Of a stretch of 64,000 bases of DNA, positions 58,703 to 64,000 are shown piece by piece. Under the pieces are notes generated by a model. It saw only the letters and a list, made by a program, of their open reading frames with translations, had not been told where the DNA came from and did no database searches. The number at the start of each line of letters is the position of its first letter. Within the stretch, counting starts at the first letter, position 1. The stretch comes from Rhizobium mongolense USDA 1844 (GTDB taxonomy: Bacteria; Pseudomonadota; Alphaproteobacteria; Rhizobiales; Rhizobiaceae): positions 248,001 to 312,000 of the forward strand of contig NZ_ATTQ01000004.1 of the NCBI RefSeq assembly GCF_000419765.1, read 5' to 3'. Made by a program: the position numbers and the translations under genes.

Positions 58703-59121
58703 ATTAACTTCTGTGGCGTCGGATTTCGAGGGCCGATCCGTAATCCTCTGATTGTTCGCGATTTTTGCGCATGATTGCGCACGGGCCGTCGTGCCGATTT
58801 CTTTTTCTCATCGATGCTTTCTGGGACGAGCGGAAGTGTCGATCCTAACCCTTTGTTAAACTTAACAGCTTATAAATTTTCGATACTGCGCTCATCGCGA
58901 GACGGGCGTTTCCCATTGACGCCCATATGGTCCCATGCTATCCCATAAATGCACTGCACGAGGGCAATCAAACGCCCATCAATCGCAAAGCCAAGGCGTC
59001 GTCCTTTCCGGAGGCGCCGGATGGATTTTTGTTCATCCGGCTGGCGAAGCTGTGTCTGAATTTGAGGGTTTCGGGCATCTGAATTGTGCTCGGGCTCTTT
59101 CGGGAACGGATGTTTCGTGTC
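58703..59121. other. Region between rnpB and mraZ
   Basis: About 420 bp. The four-copy CCCAT array lies at 58912-58946. AT-rich parts near 58850-58885 and near 59035 may hold promoters. No other gene was supported; the frames crossing it are not protein-like. Confidence 0.5.
58912..58946 (+). promoter_or_regulatory. MraZ operator: four CCCAT repeats at 10-bp period
   Basis: CCCAT starts at 58912, 58922, 58932 and 58942, with exact 5-bp spacers that are not conserved. On the other strand it is ATGGG-N5 repeated. MraZ is known in other bacteria to bind TGGG-N5-type direct repeats near its own promoter. The array lies 176 bp before the mraZ start. Confidence 0.85.
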
Positions 59122-59562
59122 ATGAGCCGCTTCCTTTCGAATGCGACCAACCGGATCGATTCCAAGGGCAGGGTTTCCGTGCCTGCGGCCTTTCGCTCCG
59201 TTCTGGCGCAGCGCAACGTCCAGGAGCTCTATTGCTTTCAGGACTTTGTGTTTCCGGCGATCAGCGTCGGCGGCCCGGATCTTCTCGAAAGGTTCGAGCG
59301 GCAGATCGCTGCGGAAGATCCGTTTTCGCCGGATGCGAACGAGATGTCGCTTCTTATCCATGGGGGCGGGGTCTTCATGAAGCTCGACGCCGAGGGGCGG
59401 CTGATGGTCACGGACTTCATCCGCGACTTTACCGGCATCTCGGACGAGGTGGCCTTCGTCGGTCGGGCGGATCATTTTCAGCTGTGGCAGCCGCAGGCAT
59501 TCCAGGCGGCGCAGATACAGGCACGAGGGGAGCGCAGGCTGGCGGGCAGGCGCTCCGGATAG
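59122..59562 (+). CDS. mraZ: MraZ transcriptional regulator
   Basis: A 146-residue MraZ with two AbrB-like halves: N-terminal [20 protein letters not shown] and second [20 protein letters not shown]. These contain the DxKGR-type DNA-contact motifs in a ring-forming protein. [16 protein letters not shown] is the usual C-terminal part. The ATG at 59122 is preferred over a start 12 codons earlier because alphaproteobacterial MraZ begins M-x-RFLSN. It is first in the division and cell-wall cluster and probably represses it through the repeats at 58912-58946. Confidence 0.93.
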   Translation: MSRFLSNATNRIDSKGRVSVPAAFRSVLAQRNVQELYCFQDFVFPAISVGGPDLLERFERQIAAEDPFSPDANEMSLLIHGGGVFMKLDAEGRLMVTDFIRDFTGISDEVAFVGRADHFQLWQPQAFQAAQIQARGERRLAGRRSG

Positions 59563-59576
59563 AACGAGGGTACGGA

Positions 59577-60602
59577 ATGGCGGCGAATCCTGGCGGAGGT
59601 TCAACTGATGCCGGTGGCGGACCGGTTCGCCACATTCCGGTTCTTCTTGCCGAAGTGCTTTCGGCACTTCAGCCGGCTTCCGGCAAAATAATTCTTGATG
59701 GGACCTTTGGTGCGGGCGGCTATACATCGGCCATTCTCGATGCCGGCGCTGATGTGATTGCGTTGGATCGGGATCCGACGGCAATTGCGGCCGGCCAGGA
59801 CATGGTCGCAGCCTATGGCGGCCGCCTCAAGCTCACGCATTCGCAGTTTTCCAGCCTGGCAGATCATGCACCTGAGAGTGGACTCGACGGCGTCGTGCTC
59901 GACATCGGTGTTTCCTCGATGCAGATCGATGAGGCTGAGCGCGGTTTCTCCTTCCAGAAGAGCGGACCGCTCGACATGCGCATGTCTGCTTCTGGCGTTT
60001 CTGCCGCCGACGTCGTCAATCGTGCAAAGGTCGCCGAACTCATCCGAATCTTCCATTTCCTCGGCGAAGAAGATCAGGCGCCGCGTATCGCGCATGCCAT
60101 CGAGAAGAGCCGGACCGAAAAGCCGTTCGAAACGACGCGTGATCTCGCCGGGCTCATCGAGGTCGTGACGCCGCGCAAGATGAAGGACAAGATTCATCCG
60201 GCGACGCGCGTTTTCCAGGCGCTTCGCATCTTCGTCAATGACGAGCTTGGCGAGCTCGGGCAGGCGCTCTTTGCCGCCGAGCGCGTCTTGAAGCCCGGCG
60301 GTCGTCTCGTGGTCGTCACCTTCCATTCGCTGGAAGACCGTATCGTCAAGAAATTCTTCTCCGACCGCGCCGGCAAAGCTTCGGGCTCGCGCCATCTGCC
60401 GATCGCCCATGAGCGCGCGGCGACCTTCGAACCAATCGGTAAATCCATGATTGCTGCAGGTAAGGCTGAAGCCGAGGCTAATCCGCGGGCGCGTTCCGCC
60501 AAGCTGCGGGCCGGCATGCGTACCAATGCGCCGGCCGAAGCTGCGGATATGTCGATCTTCGGATTGCCCAGTCTTGCCAGCCTCGGAAAGCTTGGAGGTT
60601 GA
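59577..60602 (+). CDS. rsmH: 16S rRNA (cytosine-1402-N4)-methyltransferase
   Basis: A 341-residue RsmH (MraW). The SAM-binding motif is [35 protein letters not shown] at the start, [40 protein letters not shown] and [16 protein letters not shown] are all hallmark family blocks. The ATG at 59577, after GAGGG, follows the mraZ stop by 14 bp. It methylates C1402 in the ribosomal P site. Confidence 0.96.
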   Translation: MAANPGGGSTDAGGGPVRHIPVLLAEVLSALQPASGKIILDGTFGAGGYTSAILDAGADVIALDRDPTAIAAGQDMVAAYGGRLKLTHSQFSSLADHAPESGLDGVVLDIGVSSMQIDEAERGFSFQKSGPLDMRMSASGVSAADVVNRAKVAELIRIFHFLGEEDQAPRIAHAIEKSRTEKPFETTRDLAGLIEVVTPRKMKDKIHPATRVFQALRIFVNDELGELGQALFAAERVLKPGGRLVVVTFHSLEDRIVKKFFSDRAGKASGSRHLPIAHERAATFEPIGKSMIAAGKAEAEANPRARSAKLRAGMRTNAPAEAADMSIFGLPSLASLGKLGG

Positions 60603-60603
60603 T

Positions 60604-61044
60604 ATGCTGAGAACGTTCGACTTTGTGCTCATCGGCATCATGACGGCAGCGGCCACCGTGACCTATACAATCAAGCACCGCGCAGAACTGAAGCTCGAAG
60701 AGGTTCATCGCCTCGAAGCCGAGATCAAGCTTGAAAAGGATACGATCGATCTGCTCAAGGCCGACTGGGCGCTGCAATCTCAGCCGAACCGGCTGGAGCG
60801 TCTGGTGAACACCTATAATGGCGAACTGAAGTTGCAGCCGACGGACTCCACCGCGCTCGTCCATACGCGCGAATTGCCGATGTTGAAATCGCAGGTTCCG
60901 GTTCCGGAAATCACCGAGGCGAAGAACGGCCGGAAGCCTGGTGCAAGCGCAGGTACGGCCGTTGCTGCCAAGGCGCAGCCGGTTCCCACTCCGGCACCGC
61001 GGGCGGAAGAAGAGGATCTGATGTCAACGGGATCTGTGGAGTAG
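60604..61044 (+). CDS. ftsL: Cell division protein FtsL
   Basis: A 146-residue bitopic membrane protein. The membrane segment spans residues 5-23 (FDFVLIGIMTAAATVTYTI). A periplasmic coiled coil with LEEVHRLEAEIKLEKDTIDL follows, then PNRLERLVNTYNGELKLQP and a Pro/Ala-rich tail. FtsL links FtsQ-type divisome parts and FtsI. The alphaproteobacterial form has a long tail. It starts 1 bp after rsmH (stop TGA, ATG). Confidence 0.88.
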   Translation: MLRTFDFVLIGIMTAAATVTYTIKHRAELKLEEVHRLEAEIKLEKDTIDLLKADWALQSQPNRLERLVNTYNGELKLQPTDSTALVHTRELPMLKSQVPVPEITEAKNGRKPGASAGTAVAAKAQPVPTPAPRAEEEDLMSTGSVE

Positions 61045-61046
61045 CC

Positions 61047-62798
61047 ATGTCATTTCTCTCTCGCATCATGGTCCTGAAGAGCCAGGCGCATTTCTCCTCC
61101 GGCGTCTATAACCGCTTCGGTGGCCCGTCGGGCAGCTTGCCGCTTGAGGGTTCGCGCAAAAAGAAGTCCGGTCAGGCCAAAAGCCGCGTCGGTCTGCTGA
61201 TCCTCGGGTTCACCGCGCTTTACGGCGTCATTGGTGGCCGCCTCGTCGAATATGGGATGAAGGATCCGGAAGTCGTTTCCAGCATCTTGCCACCGGACCG
61301 CCTGATGGCGTCGCGGCCCGACATCCTCGATCGCAACGGCGAAGTGCTGGCGACCGACATCCGCACGGTTTCCCTTTTTGCCGAACCGAACAAGATCGTC
61401 GATGCCGATGAGGCGATCGAGAAGCTTGCGACTGTTCTGCCCGATCTCGACGTGAAGGGCACTTACAAGAAGCTCTCGGTCAAGAGTTCGCATTTCGCGT
61501 GGCTTCGCCGCCAGCTGACCCCGAAGCAGCAGAGCCAGATTCTGGCGCTCGGCATTCCCGGTATCGGTTTTCGTCCGGAAAAGCGTCGCTTCTACCCGGG
61601 TGGTCCGACGGCCTCGCATATTCTCGGTTACGTGAACATCGACAACCGCGGCGTCGCGGGCATGGAAAAATACATCGACGACCAGGGCCTTGCCGATCTG
61701 GCATCGGTAGGAATGACCAGCGATCAGCCGCTCGAGCCGGTCAAGCTCTCGATCGACCTGCGCGTCCAGAACATCGTGCGCGACGTCGTGATAAACGCGG
61801 TCACCAACTACGAAGCCAAGGGCGCGGGCGCGGTCGTCCTTGATATTCATACCGGCGAAGTGCTCGGCATGGCCTCAGCGCCGGACTTCGACCCCAACAA
61901 TCCGGAAGAGGGCGCCAAGGAAGGCTGGCTGAACCGCATGTCGAACGGCACGTTCGAAATGGGCTCGACCTTCAAGACCTTCAGCACGGCCATGGCGCTC
62001 GACAGCGGCAAGGTCAGCATTAACGACAGCTTCGATGCGAGCCGCCCGATCCGCATCGGCGGCTTTACGATCAACGATTTCCACGGTCAGCGCCGCTGGC
62101 TGACCGTGCCGGAAATCTTTGAATATTCGTCGAACATCGGCACGGCGAAGATGATCGATATCGTCGGCATGGACCTGCAGAAGGACTATCTGACGCGCTT
62201 TGGGCTGCTGACGAAGATGCGGACGGAACTGCCCGAAGTGAAGATGCCGAGCCAGCCGAGGGTTTGGAAGAAGATCAACTCGATCACGATCTCTTTCGGC
62301 CATGGCGTCTCGACGACACCGCTGCAGACGGCCGTTGCCGGCGCAGCCCTCGTCAATGGCGGCAAGCTCATCGAGCCGACCTTCCTGCCGCGCACCCGTG
62401 ACCAGGCAGATGAGACGGCCGAGGTCGTCGTCAAGAAGAGCACCAGCGACGAAATCCGCTACCTGTTCAAGCTGAACGGCCTCAAAGGTTCGGGACGCAA
62501 CGCCGACGTGCCGGGCTTCAACGTTGGCGGCAAGACGGGCACGGCCGACAAGGTCGTCAACGGCCGCTACGCGAATGATTTGAATTTCAACGCCTTCATC
62601 GCGGCGTTCCCGATCGATAATCCACAATATGTCGTGCTGACTTTCTGCGACGAGCCACATAACGGCGAAAAGGGCCAGAACATCGCTGCCTACACGGCTG
62701 CGCCAATGGTCAAGAACATCATCCGCCGTGCCGCACCCATCCTCGGTATCGAACCGCAATTTGGCCAAGACGGATCGGCCTTGCTGGTGTCTTATTGA
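61047..62798 (+). CDS. ftsI: Penicillin-binding protein 3, septal transpeptidase FtsI
   Basis: A 583-residue class B PBP. A basic cytoplasmic head (about residues 1-47) precedes one membrane helix (48-66, RVGLLILGFTALYGVIGGRL). The dimerisation domain has RPDILDRNGEVLATDIRTVS. The transpeptidase has SxxK at Ser307 (STFK), SSN at 361-363 and KTGT from Lys496. It cross-links septal peptidoglycan. It starts 2 bp after ftsL, and murE begins 63 bp later (or 6 bp later with an alternative start). Confidence 0.96.
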   Translation: MSFLSRIMVLKSQAHFSSGVYNRFGGPSGSLPLEGSRKKKSGQAKSRVGLLILGFTALYGVIGGRLVEYGMKDPEVVSSILPPDRLMASRPDILDRNGEVLATDIRTVSLFAEPNKIVDADEAIEKLATVLPDLDVKGTYKKLSVKSSHFAWLRRQLTPKQQSQILALGIPGIGFRPEKRRFYPGGPTASHILGYVNIDNRGVAGMEKYIDDQGLADLASVGMTSDQPLEPVKLSIDLRVQNIVRDVVINAVTNYEAKGAGAVVLDIHTGEVLGMASAPDFDPNNPEEGAKEGWLNRMSNGTFEMGSTFKTFSTAMALDSGKVSINDSFDASRPIRIGGFTINDFHGQRRWLTVPEIFEYSSNIGTAKMIDIVGMDLQKDYLTRFGLLTKMRTELPEVKMPSQPRVWKKINSITISFGHGVSTTPLQTAVAGAALVNGGKLIEPTFLPRTRDQADETAEVVVKKSTSDEIRYLFKLNGLKGSGRNADVPGFNVGGKTGTADKVVNGRYANDLNFNAFIAAFPIDNPQYVVLTFCDEPHNGEKGQNIAAYTAAPMVKNIIRRAAPILGIEPQFGQDGSALLVSY

Positions 62799-62861
62799 GT
62801 GTGAATGAATATCAGCGCCGATTCGCGTGGGGTGGGCGGCGTGAGAGAGAAAAGACATTCG

Positions 62862-64000
62862 ATGAAACTGCGGGACATAGCCGGAAGCGCATTTCCGGAA
62901 ATCAAGGAGCAACTCGAAGGGCCGGTGGGCGGGCTGGAGATTTCCGGGCTTTCAGCCGATAGCCGCAAGATCGAAGCCGGAATGGCGTTCATTGCGGTGG
63001 CCGGCTCGAAGGCGGACGGCGCGGTCTATATCGCCGATGCCGCCAAACATGGCGCGGCCCTTGCCGTGTCGGCTCAAGCCGTCGAGGCTCCCATTCCTGT
63101 CCTGGCGGTCAAGGAACCGCGCCGCTTTCTCTCCGTCGCCGCATCGCATTTCTACGGCAGGCAACCCCAGACGATGGTTGCCGTAACCGGCACGGCGGGC
63201 AAGACCTCCGTCGCTTCCTTCACGCGCCAGATCTGGGCCTATGCCGGACATCCGGCGGCCATGATCGGCACGACTGGCGTCGTTTCGCCGATGCGCAACG
63301 AATACGGCTCGCTGACGACGCCCGATCCGGTTTCGCTGCACAAGCTGCTGGCCGATCTCGCTGACGAGGGCGTGACGCACGCTTCGATGGAGGCATCGAG
63401 TCACGGTCTCGACCAGTGCCGTCTGGATGGCGTGAAGCTCTCGGCTGCCGCCTTCACCAATCTCGGCCGCGATCACATGGATTATCATCCGACCGTTGAA
63501 AGCTACATGGCCGCCAAGATGCGGCTTTTCGATACGTTGCTGCCGAAGGGTTCGCCTGCCGTCATCTTCGCCGACGATGCCTGGTCCGTGCAGGCGATCA
63601 AGGCGGCGAAGGATGCAGGCCACGATGTCCGCACCGTCGGCCGCAAAGGCGATTATCTGGCGCTGAAGCGGGTCGAGCACTTCCGTCACAAGCAGATCGC
63701 CGAAGTTCATTGCGGTGACGAGATTTTCGAAGTCGATATTCCGCTCGCCGGCGATTTTCAGGTCGCCAATGGGCTGGTTGCCGCGGCGCTTGCCATGTCC
63801 ACCGGCGTTCCGGCCAAGATCGCGATGGCCGCGCTTGAAAAGCTGCAGGGCGCCTCGGGGCGTCTCGAACTCGTCGGCCATACGAAGGATGGCGCGCTTG
63901 CTTATGTCGATTACGCCCACAAGCCGGATGCGCTGGAAAATGTACTCAATTCCGTGCGTCCCTTTACGACCGGGCGCGTGATCCTTGTCTTCGGCTGCGG
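62862..64000 (+). CDS. murE: UDP-MurNAc-tripeptide synthetase MurE (partial, runs off right edge)
   Basis: 379 codons are visible with no stop before the window end. It starts [20 protein letters not shown]. The N-terminal uridine domain has [20 protein letters not shown]. The ATP loop is [20 protein letters not shown], and the central domain has [40 protein letters not shown] and [20 protein letters not shown]. MurE adds diaminopimelate to UDP-MurNAc-L-Ala-D-Glu; the DNPR specificity motif lies beyond the window. An in-frame ATG at 62805 would add 19 residues; the start at 62862 fits usual MurE N-termini, and GAGAGA precedes it. Confidence 0.95.
   Translation, partial: MKLRDIAGSAFPEIKEQLEGPVGGLEISGLSADSRKIEAGMAFIAVAGSKADGAVYIADAAKHGAALAVSAQAVEAPIPVLAVKEPRRFLSVAASHFYGRQPQTMVAVTGTAGKTSVASFTRQIWAYAGHPAAMIGTTGVVSPMRNEYGSLTTPDPVSLHKLLADLADEGVTHASMEASSHGLDQCRLDGVKLSAAAFTNLGRDHMDYHPTVESYMAAKMRLFDTLLPKGSPAVIFADDAWSVQAIKAAKDAGHDVRTVGRKGDYLALKRVEHFRHKQIAEVHCGDEIFEVDIPLAGDFQVANGLVAAALAMSTGVPAKIAMAALEKLQGASGRLELVGHTKDGALAYVDYAHKPDALENVLNSVRPFTTGRVILVFGC

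Noticed and set aside
1..64000. CRISPR array, prophage or defence island
   Set aside because: No phased direct repeats with spacers, cas genes, phage structural genes or restriction/abortive-infection genes were seen; the only short-period repeat is the MraZ operator.

Overview
The window looks like a chromosomal segment of a Rhizobium-type alphaproteobacterium. The reasons are high GC content, a class A RNase P RNA next to a division and cell-wall cluster (mraZ-rsmH-ftsL-ftsI-murE), betaine-lipid genes btaA/btaB, a pyrophosphate-type phosphofructokinase, many ABC sugar and amine importers, and rhizobial-style intergenic mosaic repeats. Genus is inferred from gene content only.

Layout. 1-2,690 is a scarred accessory stretch: a partial gene at the left edge, a small membrane ORF, 3' remnants of an alpha/beta hydrolase and an AI-2E-type permease, a 27-residue membrane microprotein, and a frameshifted IS481-like element ending beside a tRNA with CAU anticodon. 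2,900-5,400 holds a SIMPL-domain periplasmic protein and three poorly characterised small genes. 5,560-10,830 has an AGE-family sugar isomerase divergent from metH, with a perfect 20-bp palindrome between them. 11,140-18,630 is an amino-sugar-like import locus (GntR regulator, BadF-type kinase, ABC importer, Gfo/Idh oxidoreductase). 18,700-24,000 is a second ABC importer with an RpiR regulator. It is divergent from a rightward run at 24,158-30,854 (N-formylglutamate amidohydrolase-like, APC permease, glutamine-synthetase-like ligase, aldehyde dehydrogenase, iron alcohol dehydrogenase) that resembles a gamma-glutamylation route for an amine or amino alcohol.

31,000-41,040 is mixed: a ParA-like ATPase, an L,D-transpeptidase, a DUF4432 protein, a rhodanese-loop protein, a RidA-family protein, a thiamine-diphosphate enzyme with a CaiB-type CoA-transferase and an EamA transporter, a lipase and a secreted RNase T2. 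41,367-45,160 has ettA, then an ArsR-methyltransferase fusion regulator with metF. The regulator's promoter carries the same palindrome core as the metH promoter 36 kb away, suggesting a small methionine-cycle regulon. 45,225-58,250 is rich in envelope functions: a 25-residue membrane microprotein, three lytic transglycosylases, a GH25 lysozyme, ampD, btaAB with a candidate Pho box, a serine hydrolase, a LysE exporter, PPi-phosphofructokinase and a J-domain protein. 58,300-64,000 has rnpB and then the start of the dcw cluster, preceded by four CCCAT repeats at an exact 10-bp period, the expected MraZ operator. murE runs off the right edge.

No CRISPR array, prophage or obvious defence island was seen. 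The most interesting signals are the shared metH/metF palindrome, the gamma-glutamylation-like catabolic run, the MraZ repeat array, and two microproteins too short for ordinary ORF calling.
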